The notes beneath the pieces are model-generated. The model was not told where the DNA came from, made no database searches, and was given only the letters and a program-made list of their open reading frames with translations. From Metaphire vulgaris (Eukaryota; Annelida; Clitellata; Crassiclitellata; Megascolecidae), in contig CM030833.1 in the NCBI GenBank assembly GCA_018105865.1, forward strand, positions 14,128,881-14,192,880: a stretch of 64,000 nucleotides of DNA, given 5' to 3'. Below, piece after piece: positions 46,414-64,000 of the stretch (position 1 is the stretch's first letter; every line of letters starts with the position of its first letter). Made by a program: the position numbers and the translations under genes.

Positions 46414-47640
46414 GTTTAGTCATTAGTTACTTTTTATCTCTTGTAACTAGTAACTATAACTAGTTACATTTTGCAAGTAACTAGCACAGCACTGTTTGGT
46501 ATTCCAACAAATAAGTTTCCACAAAGCAGGTCACTTTCAGAGAAAACAGCAAGACAGACTTTAGACTTGTCCATAGAAAAAGCATGATGAAAGTATTCAT
46601 TTCGTTGGAAGACCTGACATAGGTTAGCAATGGTGGTTCCAGGAATTCTTGGTGGGAGGGGATGAAAAAATTCATAGGAAGTCGGTGGAGGGATGCAAAG
46701 TGAGAAAGAAAAGAGAGAAAAAAGGTCGTTGTTAGTGTTTTGCCCAATAAATGTTAATAAACCTTCCCAAAAAAAGACTGACAAGCAAAAAAGAAGGTCA
46801 TTTGCAGTATTTTTCACTAATTTTTTAAAAACTCACTGGAAAATACATGTAGGTTGACAAGCAAAAAAGGTCATCCGGAACCCCAGTGGGGGGATGCATC
46901 CCCAGCCATCAACATGGTGGAACCGCCACTGTAGGCTAGGGCCTATGGACTATGGAGGAAGCGAGTTCTAGAATGTTGTGTCTGCAGCAGAAAATGCAAT
47001 CAATTAATAAACTAATCAATCAATCATGAAACTTCTTTACCACCATTATATTAATGCATTTAGCATCAACAGATGACTGCTTCAGAGTGGGAATCATGGG
47101 CAAAATATCATGTCCGTATTAGCCTGGTTGAAACTTGATAGATCAGTCAGGCAATTTTATTAGTGGTTGGCTCCATCTACCAGTTTACATTCTAGTTTTA
47201 GGTACATAGTGTATCATATCAGAAAATCTCGTTGAATGAGAATGATTTTATGGAATTTTACATTCTTGAGTTGGCCAAGTTTTATAAAGTAATAGGCCGG
47301 TTCTTTGGTCATTGCATTCTTTGTACAATGGGTATTGATTGGGGTCTTTAGAACCGGGTTTAATATGTGATCATTTTGAGGTTTTGGTACTGGTAATGGC
47401 ATGATCAACTGAGTTTTGAATTCTTCAATGCTTTTCACATTAGATCTGGTAATGTCGTTATATAAAAGGAGTTACAATAATCAAGTTAGCTGATAACAAG
47501 AGCATTGGCTAGAGGCATAGGTCTAAGGTCAGATTTTTAGATTTTGAAACAAAATCTCAATTTCTATGATTATCTTTTACTTGTAAACGAGCTGCTTTCT
47601 TGGTTAATGTGGTCATATAATTATTAAGTATAATAATAGT
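46414..47640. other. MITE and LINE remnants, no gene
   Basis: Two CTGACAAGCAAAAAAGG boxes at about 46776 and 46856 belong to a fragment ending GTGGAACCGCCACTG at about 46931. The stretch 46480-46620 resembles LINE tail sequence (ACAGCAAGACAGACTTTAGA). No gene is supported. Confidence 0.5.
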
Positions 47641-47935
47641 GGGGCGGGAAGTTAGCAGAGTGGTAACAACACTGGACGATGGAGCAAAAGGTCGCAGGTT
47701 CGATCCCCGCAGGAGGCATATGGTCGACTCAGCCTTACTCGCTAGAGGGTGGTGGTAAAATGAGGAGCAGCGTTAAGTTGCGAGGTAAAACGTGGGTCTT
47801 GGGAGAGTAATGGCAACCTACCCCAGACTAATGGTTTATACCACCTACATTGCTGATTGCCCAGGCCGGAGATAAGCGCTGGAACCCAACGCTCAGACTC
47901 GAGTACGGAACCTACCTTTACCTTTACCTACCAAT
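47641..47935 (+). repeat. tRNA-derived SINE, best-preserved copy
   Basis: The head reads GGGGCGGGAAGTTAGCAGAG, then TGGTAACAACACTGGACGAT. TAGCAGAGTGG fits the pol III A box and GGTTCGATCCC at about 47698-47708 is a consensus B box. The spacing of about 45 bp suits a tRNA-derived promoter. The body is about 200 bp and the end is CTACCTTTACCTTTACCTAC, then an AATAATAGTAGT run. Copies: 4737-4956 and 10415-10700. It is not a functional tRNA, since no cloverleaf 3' half is visible. Confidence 0.88.
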
Positions 47936-48367
47936 AATAATAGTAATAGTAGTAGTAGTTGTTGTTATTGTTGTTGCTGTAACAATTGGGTTTTAAGTAG
48001 TTGTATAGGATACCTCCTGTGTTAAAAGTCACTGACACTCATGCAACCTTCTATTCTACCTTCTGGCTGTCTAGTCTGCTACAACTGTTTCCTTTGAGTC
48101 TACATCCACACAAAAACAAAAATTTTGCAGTATAAATGCAAATATGGCATGGGCGCCCGCACATTAGGGCAAGAGGGGGCACTTGCCCCTCCTGGAAAAT
48201 GCAAATATCAATATTTCATATTGAAATTTGAAAACCTTGCTAAAATATTAACCATGACCATTGTGTCAAAATGTGTTTTGCCCGCAGGAAAAATTTATGC
48301 GGCATAACCGTGACCATTGTGTTTTGCCCCTCCTGAAAAATTTCTGTGGGCACCCGTGAAAGACGGC

Positions 48368-48530
48368 CAGTGGTGTATTTACCATTGGGCCATTTGGGCC
48401 ATGGCCCCTCCCTTTGGTCTTGCTTGACAAGCCAAAAAAAGGTCGAAGGTCGTCAACTTTTTCCAAAGTTGTAACTTGTCAGGTCGAAAGTGTCTGGCCC
48501 CGCCTTACCAAAATTCTAAATACGCCACTG
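48368..48530. mobile_element. hAT-type MITE, CAGTGGTGTATTTACC termini
   Basis: The ends are CAGTGGTGTATTTACCATT and AATTCTAAATACGCCACTG. The exact 8-bp duplication AAGACGGC is at 48360-48367 and 48531-48538. It contains a TTGACAAGCCAAAAAAAGGT box. It is inserted in a longer GCCCCTCCTG-bearing element (about 48150-48360). Confidence 0.92.
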
Positions 48531-48775
48531 AAGACGGCTCTCATATTAAATTCCATTTCTTCATATTTCTGTACTATATCTATTAATGCCTATTCTAATA
48601 TACTATTCTACTTATGTCATGTCAACTTAAATGTCATCTTTCACATCTGGTATTTAACAGTTACCGGTAATGTCATTTTGATTGAATGACACAAAGTATG
48701 ACACAAAAACGAAAACAACATGAAGACCACAATTTGAATGAAGGCCAAACGGAACACAGGATCACTCTTTTAATA

Positions 48776-48786
48776 ATAAAAATAAA

Positions 48787-48856
<70 letters not shown>
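48776..48856. repeat. (AAT)n microsatellite
   Basis: About 25 AAT units, directly followed by the truncated MITE at 48862. Confidence 0.95.
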
Positions 48857-48858
<2 letters not shown>

Positions 48859-48861
48859 AAT

Positions 48862-49066
48862 AGTCCATTAATTATGTCAACAAAATAGGGGAGGGGTTTG
48901 AAAAAGTTTGACAGTTGTTGATAGACTGACAGTGGGGAGGGGGTCAACAGAAGTTGACGACAACAATTTAATTTTTTTGGCAAATGATGAAAAATTTCAT
49001 AGATGTTAGATATTACAGATATAGATATTACAATGGATAAAAGCCTGACAAGCAAAAAACAAGGTC
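48862..49066. mobile_element. MITE, GGGGCTGTCCATTAATT family, truncated copy
   Basis: Begins AGTCCATTAATTATGTCAAC, keeps GTTTGACAGTTGTTGA and AGAAGTTGACGACAACAATT, and ends just after a CCTGACAAGCAAAAAACAAG box. The left terminus is worn and the right terminus is missing. Confidence 0.8.
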
Positions 49067-49189
49067 ATCGTCTGAATCATCTGCATGTAGTGAATCAATA
49101 TTACAAACAAGTTATAAGGAGGCGGGAGACTGGGGCTGAATTTCCGCTGAAATACGGGAGCTCCCATAAAATACGGGAGCTCTGGCAAC

Positions 49190-49445
49190 CATAAGTAGTA
49201 GCAGTAGTAGTAGTAGTAGTCAGGCCTGAGGAGAGGGGGTGCAGCCGGTACATTGTACCGGGGCCCATGGAGTTTTCAGGGGCTCAGATCCGGTGACGAT
49301 AAGATTTTTTGCTTGTCAGGCTGTTTTGGAGAGTTGATAACGTTTTTTTGCTTATCAGGTTTTTCGGAGACTTGATAAATTTTTCTTAAAGGCCCGCAAA
49401 TTTTTTTGTTCCGGGGCGGAATTTCTCTCGGCGGCCCTGGTAGTA

Positions 49446-49529
<84 letters not shown>

Positions 49530-49560
49530 ATAGTAGTAGTAATAGTAGTAGTAGTATAGC
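49190..49560. repeat. (TAG)n microsatellite split by a hAT-type MITE
   Basis: A TAG run (49193-49220 and 49440-49556) is interrupted by an element at 49221-49439. That element has ends CAGGCCTGAGGAGAGG and CTCGGCGGCCCTG, and the duplication GTAGTAGT drawn from the microsatellite itself. It contains two TTTTTTTGCTTGTCAGG boxes 41 bp apart. The run ends about 70 bp before the EGLN start codon and is probably promoter or 5' UTR. Confidence 0.9.
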
Positions 49561-49626
49561 ATTAAGTGAGTTTGACTGTATTGTGCCGAGGTCGACCGAC
49601 AGTTGTTGTCATAATATCCGTACAAG

Positions 49627-57584
<7,958 letters not shown>

Positions 57585-58570
57585 TATTTACTGACTGACG
57601 TTTCTCAGCTCTGTTGGAGAGTTGCTTGCCTTACTGCTGCTCTGACTGTTTGCGACCATACTCTTTCCACCTCTTACTTAGTTATTTTGTCACATAACCT
57701 GAACCAGTGTTTTTGTGGATTTTTAAGATTACTATGCACTATTTTAATTTTGCCTGTGCATCTATTGTTACCTGCACTTGAACGTTTGATTGCTTATTTA
57801 AATTGGCTCATGTTATTGAATACAGTGAATAGTGGTTGTGTGTTTGATAAATTTCATGGAGTAATAATTGTTAATTTTGCTGTAACATTAATTAAACACT
57901 GCAGTTTGTGGTTAATTTCATGCTGTGCAGAAGACGACGGCCTATTATAGACCAATTTTCTGTTGATAGGCTACGATGATCACTATATTCAATTATTATG
58001 CTTACAATGTTCAAAATTCACTTAGTTACAAATGAGGTATATCTGTCTTATTCACAGTATAGTCTGTCTTTAGCAGATATGCTCTAGTGGTTAATCAGTA
58101 TTATTGTATTATTTTAAATTAGCATTTCTTGGTGATGATGTGTTTGACTTTGATGTAAGAATGATTTACTGCTGTTAATATTATTGTAATTGTATCCTTA
58201 TTTTTCAGTTAATTGAATTTACTATTCTGAGATTCACAAATATGTATGTACAATGTGTATGCAATCATAATATGAGGCTTTCAGATTTTAAATATTATAA
58301 GTAGTTGACCAGTCACAGTTCCTTCTGATTTCATAAGATATACAGTGAAATCGCTTTGCCTTGCCTTGCTCTCTGTTAAGCCACCAAACTTGCCTCTCGT
58401 GATGCCTTAGTATGGAATGGATTTCCTGTTATGTACTGTATTTTACCTTGAAAAGTTGCCATCCTCGCCTCTTGCCCATATCAAATATGGTCCTATTTAA
58501 TATGAACTCGTTATCTCACCATTGCCCAGAAAGCCATGCCAATGAACAACCACCACCCTCCCCGGAATGA
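57585..58570. other. probable EGLN 3' UTR and downstream sequence
   Basis: AT-rich, without repeats I recognise. An 87-codon open frame at 57687-57950 lies here but has no splice or family support. Confidence 0.5.
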
Positions 58571-58580
58571 TTGACTGATT

Positions 58581-58911
58581 CCAGTGGCATAGCCAAGGGG
58601 GTTTTGGGGTTAAACCTCCCTTGGCCGCCAAAAACAAAATATTTTTAATGAGTTTCCATGCATTTTAAATTTTTTTATGCGACTTTGGGGGTCAAAACTT
58701 CTCCTTGGCTATAGACGATGAAGGTTTAAGTAAGAGGTAAGGTCCCGTTTTTGCTTGTCACCTAAAAAACTAGAGGCGATAATTTTTTTTGCTTGTCAGC
58801 TAAGAAAAGTAGAGGCGATTGCGTGTTTTTTTGCTTGTCAGGATTTCTGCAAAGTTGGTCACGGTCAAAACCAAAAACCAAAACCCCCTTTCGGAAATCC
58901 TGGCTACGCCA
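58581..58911. mobile_element. hAT-type MITE, CAGTGGCATAGCC family, with triple TTGCTTGTCAG boxes
   Basis: The left end is CAGTGGCATAGCCAAGG and the right end AATCCTGGCTACGCCAAT (worn). GACTGATT on the left resembles the sequence to the right, but not exactly. Three boxes lie at about 58748, 58786 and 58827, spaced about 40 bp, separated by AACTAGAGGCGAT-like units. Confidence 0.8.
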
Positions 58912-60050
58912 ATCAGTCAGTCAAAACTGAATTACTCTTGTGGTGTAACTGAAAATTTTCTAACCTTTGGTATAGGCCTACATGTATTAGGTCTAGGCTG
59001 ACGGGCGGCGACTTGTCTAATCTTAGTAATGTGTGGTGCAAACTGTGATGACTTCATCAAGCAGAGCAGAGAGTATATGAGCTTGAGAATTCTTATGACA
59101 GATAATGTGTAGTTGAACCATTTTTCAAATAGTTTTGGCACATAATATTTCTATGTGCAAACACCACTATCGGTCTTAATGTTGCTGCATGTCCCATGGT
59201 TGAGGCGATTAGCATTAAAGGCAGGCAGATATAGCCATCAACCAAAAATTGTTACTACTGTACTTGCCACTTCCAATTTCTTCACACAAACATTCAGAAT
59301 TTTTATGGACCAGCATATAATGTGATTAAAAATTTCTATAGTGTCCCTAATATAATACAAGGAGGTGCTGTTATCTTGACACAAGTTTGAGAAGAGTGGC
59401 CTTTAAGTGTGATAAAGCAGCAGCATGACTACTATTGACTAGTGGTCAATAGCTGTTGGTGCATTGATGAAAGATTGCTGTTCCATAGCGTTAGGCCAGC
59501 AAGACTGAAAACCTGGCTTTGCAGATCAGCATATTTGGCTCTGGGTATCAGTTGTTTGCATAATGCAATGTGATATGCATGTACTGTACAGTAAATGAAA
59601 GTACAATACAGTACATGGGGGGGGGGGGATAACAAAAAGAATTATCTACTCACATTCAAATTAACTGCCCATACCAACATTGGCTATGGCTACTTCATAA
59701 TAAGATTAAGCGCCTAGGAATAAGGAGCTACTTTGGTGCTGCTTTAGAAAGCGCTATAGATATCAACGAGATTTTACTTATTGGATTTAATTTGCTTTCT
59801 TTCCCCTCTATTCTTGCACCCATTTGCTTTTTTTATTTTAATATGTTTCATAATTCATCAATAGACAACTTTTGTATCAACAGGAAATGGAATTGTAGGC
59901 AGAAATGCCAAAATGAAATGCTAAATTAAAATTTTAATTTATATAATTTGTAATAGCACTAGCCAGGCATTGAGAAGAGTTGATCAAGACCCTGCACAGA
60001 GTTTTGATCTCAACGTGCTTCTCCTTTTGATATATCTTTATCTCTTGTAT
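58912..60050. other. intergenic; GGCGCTATA-type tail at 59705-59785
   Basis: No gene recognised. The tail repeat (TTAAGCGCCTAGGAATAAGG ... AAAGCGCTATAGATATCAAC) matches copies at 14700 and 24917. A 9-bp G run is at about 59620. Confidence 0.5.
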
Positions 60051-60059
60051 CACATACAT

Positions 60060-60480
60060 AATAATTATGCACTTCTATAGCACCATTTCTATCAATGGTA
60101 CTTCAAATCCATCCGCAAAAGACCAAGTCATTCCAGAGATCAGTCAGAGGGAAACAGCAAGACAGACTATGTTGGAAATGCTAATTGGAAGAGATGTGTT
60201 TTAAGCCTAGATCTGAAAATACTGAGTTTATTGGAAGATTTGACAACCAGAGGGAGAGAGTTCCAGATTTTTGGCCCAGAAATAGAAAAAGCTCTCTTAC
60301 CAATTTCAGTGTTTGTTCTAGGTACATTTAACAATGAATCATCAAATCTTGTTGAATGATGATGTTTCGGATGGTTTAACAGATTTTAAATATTGAGGTA
60401 TACATAGGCCAACCTCCGCCAGTAAATCTGACACGAATCCAGAATTTGTGTAATAACCCTTGAACCGTAAACATAAAACA
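60060..60480 (-). mobile_element. CR1-like LINE 3' end
   Basis: On the minus strand, PKIWNSLP-like and RSRLKTHLFQLAF-like C-terminal sequence can be followed with stops, then a tail containing GATTTGAAGTACCATTGATA. Parts recur at 22215, 39428 and 44770. Confidence 0.7.
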
Positions 60481-61149
60481 GCTGTAATGTGTCTAAAATA
60501 TATTTGTAATCTTTTGTTGATTGATTGACCGCAATAATTTTTAAAATACTTGACAGGCTGACAGCCGCACACAAAAGAGAGACATTATACATACCATCGA
60601 TGACACATACAGACACTGGCTGGTGACTGCAATACAGGACTGAAAGTACTTATAGTAAAGGCTGACTTACTCTCGTAAACCACTTTAAATCATCACATTA
60701 TCATAATAGCAGGGTTGAGAGTGGCTCAGTAAGATCTGCCTTGTGTGAGAAGGGCTTAAGCCGATATTCCATTGCCCTAGTATCGCCCTCAGAATCCGTT
60801 CTTCTTACATTGTTTCCAATCGCATCGATTACTACAATTGCCTTCTTTCTGGTAACAAAGACGATCATAATGGCTCTATGGAAGTATATATTTTACAAGA
60901 TTGCCTATTAAAGCGCTATAGGAATCAAAATGTTAGACGCGACTACCAGTAAATCCCGGAGTCTTTACGAATAACTTAATTGAAATTATTTTAAAAAAGA
61001 ACGCTAAATTAATTTGTTGCTAAAATAGATTTAGTAAGAGTACGGATTTTAAGCACGTAGTCTAGTCGAATTACGTTCGATGGAGTGAATCCGTTAATGT
61101 GCGTCTATGTAAACGTAAACAGTCTCCCCCCACGACGACGACTCCTGGA
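60481..61149. other. no gene recognised
   Basis: Contains an AAAGCGCTATAGGAATCAAA tail fragment at about 60911; otherwise unassigned. Confidence 0.4.
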
Positions 61150-62045
61150 ACAGTGTAGTATATTTATTTATTTATTTATTGAAAGTTAGGATTTATGTGG
61201 TGAATCATTCTAGAAGGACTACTTGAACACATTACAAAGTACATGAATAATATAGGTCAGTATTTAACAGAATAGCTCATCTCAAACAACCAAGTCTTCA
61301 GTCGCTTCTTAAATATGTCCAGAGAAGGTGATGATTGAACACAGACTGGAAGACGATTCCAGGCCTTCGCTGCGGTAACCGGGAAGGCACGGTCACCGGC
61401 AGTGGCAAGGCGTGTGCGCGGCACGAGGAGTGCTTGAGTGGAGCCAGATCGCAGACGCCTTCTACTGTCTGACAGTGTCTGTGTCTGCCGATCTCTGGAG
61501 TTCGCACCGGAGATAGGAGGGGCCGATGTCGTGCAGGCACCGATAGACGAGGGTTGCCAACTTATACGTTATTCGCTCGGGGACTGAGAGCCAGTTTAGG
61601 TCAGTCAACAGTGGCGTGATGTGGTCATACTTCTTTGATCGATGGATCAGGCGTGCAGCCGCATGAAGTACGCTCTGGAGTTTGTCGAGGAGGTGTTTCG
61701 GGAGCCCTGCTAAGGTGGCGTTGCCATAGTCGAGTTTAGTGATTACTAAGGCACTGATCAAAGTCTTCAGGGCAGTGAGAAAGACATATTTTCATATGCT
61801 GCGAATTAACCGTAGTGCTGCGAAGCAGCTGGCGACGGTGCATGTCACGTATTGCCTCGTCGTGGCGGTATTATCGATATAGATGCCGAGATTTCTGACA
61901 TAGGGGCTTGGATGGATATCATGACCATTGATCCGGACCGAAGTGGATTGGAGCAGGTGCTGCTGTCTTCCGGTTGCCATCCATAAGATTTCTGTCTTCG
62001 CAGTATTGAGCTGGAGACGATTTGAGCCCAGCCATTCTGTCATTT
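61150..62045 (-). mobile_element. CR1-like LINE, RT C-terminal half
   Basis: The minus-strand translation runs from MTEWLGSNRLQLNTAKTEIL through YVRNLGIYID. After a stop near 61792 comes ALVITKLDYGNATLAGLPKH, then HDIGPSYL, VTAAKAWNRLPVCVQ and FKKRLKTWLFEM. This is the standard order of the CR1-group ORF2 end. The 3' tail is an AAAT-repeat (61158-61182). 5' truncated. Confidence 0.9.
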
Positions 62046-62209
62046 CTGCGACACAGAATAATGCACTTACCTATTTATGGGGATTGTTTCCCAAAGTAAG
62101 CTCTCACATAATTACTGGAAATATATTAATTGTGGCGATGATTTGTACCATTATTTGTCGAAATTGTTTGTTGTCTTTTAAATTTTTTGCGGGACACGTG
62201 ATAACATAA

Positions 62210-62740
62210 TAATGTAATGTGGCATTTGTATAGCGCCTCTTCTATTTCTACTCAGAGGCGCTCCTTGCATTGGAGTCGCAGGGTAAAGTAGTGAGACTTT
62301 AGCTTTCGCATTGAGCAGAGCGAGGGAATAAGAAGTGATTCCCGAATGGATGGGTTCAAGGCATTCCAGAGGGAGGGTCCAGTCACTGCAAAAGCCCGAC
62401 GCTGAGTAAGAGCAGTGCGTGATCTGGGGACATAAACATTCTTCTGATCAGTGGAGCGGAGCAGGCGATGAGCAGTGTAAGAGTGTGATTTGAAAAGCTC
62501 AGTAATTTAAGACGGTGCCTGACCTCGAAGTGCTGCAGAAACAATAATTATTTGTTTGAATTTAATGCAGTCAGAAATTGGAAGCCAGTGGAGGGTGTTA
62601 AGCATAAAGTCTGAGATGCTAGAGTAGCGAGGAACTTTAGCCACAAGACAAGCCGCAGCATTTAGGACAGATTGCAGAGTGGAGAGCAGGCTTTTGGGCA
62701 GGCCAAGATATTTAGATTTGCTTTTGATTCTGATTTAAAG
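62210..62740 (-). mobile_element. CR1-like LINE 3' end (same family as 5281-5740)
   Basis: The tail has AGGCGCTATACAAATGCCAC and an ATTACATTA end at 62210-62235. Upstream on the minus strand is AFAVTGPSLWNALN-like coding sequence. Long collinear matches link it to 5281-5740, and the tail form links it to 1390-1480. Confidence 0.85.
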
Positions 62741-64000
62741 TGATTTATCCCCACTTTCTTGAGGAATTTTGCCACATGGCAACGAATCTCCGGTCGCTAA
62801 GGCACCGACCATTACAGGCAAAGTCCAAGGGTCTGATCAGAAAAGTAGAGATCTTTTAGAGCTAAAGACATAAATATTCGAATAAATAAGTGCCATCTGG
62901 CTAATAAATGGCTACTAAGCCCATACAGTATATGTATAATATACAGTATATGTATAATAACAAGCCAGGCCTGTGTGCAATGGTTAGCTGTAAGCTTGTA
63001 AAGTACTGCCTGAGTCCTTCGGGGTAAATGGCTAAACATCGATAACGTAACCCAAGACCCGCTCAGGCTAAATGGTAAAGGGGTTAAAAGGGGTTAAGAC
63101 AAACCTGTTTGACTTGGTTTATCCCCCTTAGATTGCTCCCCCGCTGTTCTGACTGATCTTTCTGGATTGACCTGTCTCTAATTCAATTTGGATTCGGTGT
63201 GCCATTGGCTGATGCCCTGGGCTTTATGATAGTTGTGCCATAGAAGTTGATTTATTGATTGATGATTGATTTATTAACAAACTGTCACTTCATTGGATGA
63301 CTGAAATTTCAGAGTTGATTACCGGTAAATTATGTCATTAGTTACCATTGATATTTTACAATAATTTTTAACGATCAAATCTTTTGATCACTGCCAGATT
63401 TGCGTTTGCTATAAGTTTAAAAAGCGCATCAAGGTTTATACAAGCAGCGATTTTCATACACCCCAACGGGGAATTGCACCCCCTGGCTTGTGACAAACAC
63501 CCCTTGCCCCTACACCCCTTCCCAAGGGTGATGTTGACTATCACCAAAACAGACTGATGTTAAAACTATCTATTTAAAATTTATTTAAAATTCTAAAGAG
63601 GGAAATTCACCTCTGGAAATTGAAACTTGAGCCACTATAACTGACCACAAAAATTAGAATGACCGTATGAAAACAGAAGTGATGACAATGGAACTCATAT
63701 TTTTGGCATGTATTTTCCTTTTTTCGGGGGCCAAGCATTGAACCCCTGCCCAATTCTATTCCTCCTGGATCCAAGGAATGTAGATGAAACACTGGACATT
63801 GACACCCCTGCAATTATGAAACACCCCCTCTGAATGCAAATTCCTGGGGAATAGCCTGTATACAAGGTCTTATGAAGATTAAAATTTTGAACTTGTTAAA
63901 TTGATATGAACAGAAACATCATCTTTATCTTTATTCACGCTGAGCTATTTCTACTGTATCTGTAGCTTGATGATCGTGTTTATGTGGACTTGATACATGC
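62741..64000. other. intergenic; ACACCCC-rich fragment near 63455-63840
   Basis: At 63455-63540 there is an ACACCCCAACGGGGAATTGC ... ACACCCCTTCCCAAGGGTGA block, related to the inverse of 44685-44765, with a further ACACCCC block near 63800-63830. No gene or RNA is supported. Confidence 0.45.

Noticed and set aside
47641..47715. Possible tRNA gene
   Set aside because: A and B boxes are good, but no acceptor-stem pairing or full cloverleaf follows, and diverged copies share the non-tRNA body, so it is a SINE head.
48776..49560. Poly-Ile, poly-Leu, poly-Ser and poly-Tyr open frames
   Set aside because: Direct products of AAT, ATT and TAG microsatellites.
57687..57950. 87-codon open frame after the EGLN stop
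   Set aside because: Hydrophobic composition from AT-rich DNA, no splice acceptor or homology; most likely 3' UTR.

Overview
This is a repeat-rich, intron-rich animal nuclear window. I see no prokaryotic, organellar or viral genome features. Phase-matched spliced genes, CR1-like and RTE-like LINE remains, a tRNA-derived SINE, many hAT-type miniature elements with 8-bp target duplications and many microsatellites suggest a marine invertebrate, most likely a deuterostome such as an echinoderm. That placement is inference. The palindrome TAGGCCTA is also far commoner than chance.

Three host genes can be read. (1) 9345 down to about 1041 (minus): the 5' part of an FHAD1-like gene. Two exons encode one FHA domain, a Ser-rich linker exon follows, and coiled-coil exons lie further on; the gene runs off the left edge. 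(2) 25050 down to 13716 (minus): an eight-exon pentameric ligand-gated ion channel of the Pro-loop type. Its eight segments join in frame, every intron is phase 0, and the four TM helices and pore are clear. It lacks the Cys-loop cysteines, has an M3-M4 loop of about 12-15 residues, and starts with a charged helical segment where a signal peptide is expected. (3) 49627 to 57584 (plus): a complete five-exon HIF prolyl hydroxylase (EGLN/PHD) of 602 residues. It has all iron and 2-oxoglutarate ligands, no MYND finger and a long low-complexity N-terminus.

The rest is mobile DNA. 1-9.4 kb: FHAD1 introns with CR1-like 3' ends, a 1-kb TIR element, a SINE and a MITE. 10-13.5 kb: a MITE cluster and an RTE fragment split by a MITE. 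13.7-25 kb: the channel gene, with MITEs and microsatellites in its introns. 25-32 kb: a 21-bp minisatellite and a run of hAT-type MITEs with exact 8-bp duplications. 32.2-34.3 kb: an RTE-like LINE (minus). 35.9-39.4 kb: a nearly complete CR1/L2-group LINE (plus). 39.7-41.1 kb: an uninterrupted RTE-like reverse transcriptase ORF (plus). 41.5-49.5 kb: hAT-type elements, a SINE and the repeat block upstream of EGLN. 54.6-56.7 kb (EGLN intron 3): a hAT element inserted into an older RTE copy. 58-64 kb: LINE 3' ends and ordinary intergenic DNA.

The least explained signal is a short box, roughly GACGACCTTTTTTGCTCGTC or its CTTGTC variant. It occurs about 35 times, inside at least eight element families with different termini, often two or three copies in tandem. 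The three host genes show no evident shared pathway and are simply neighbours.
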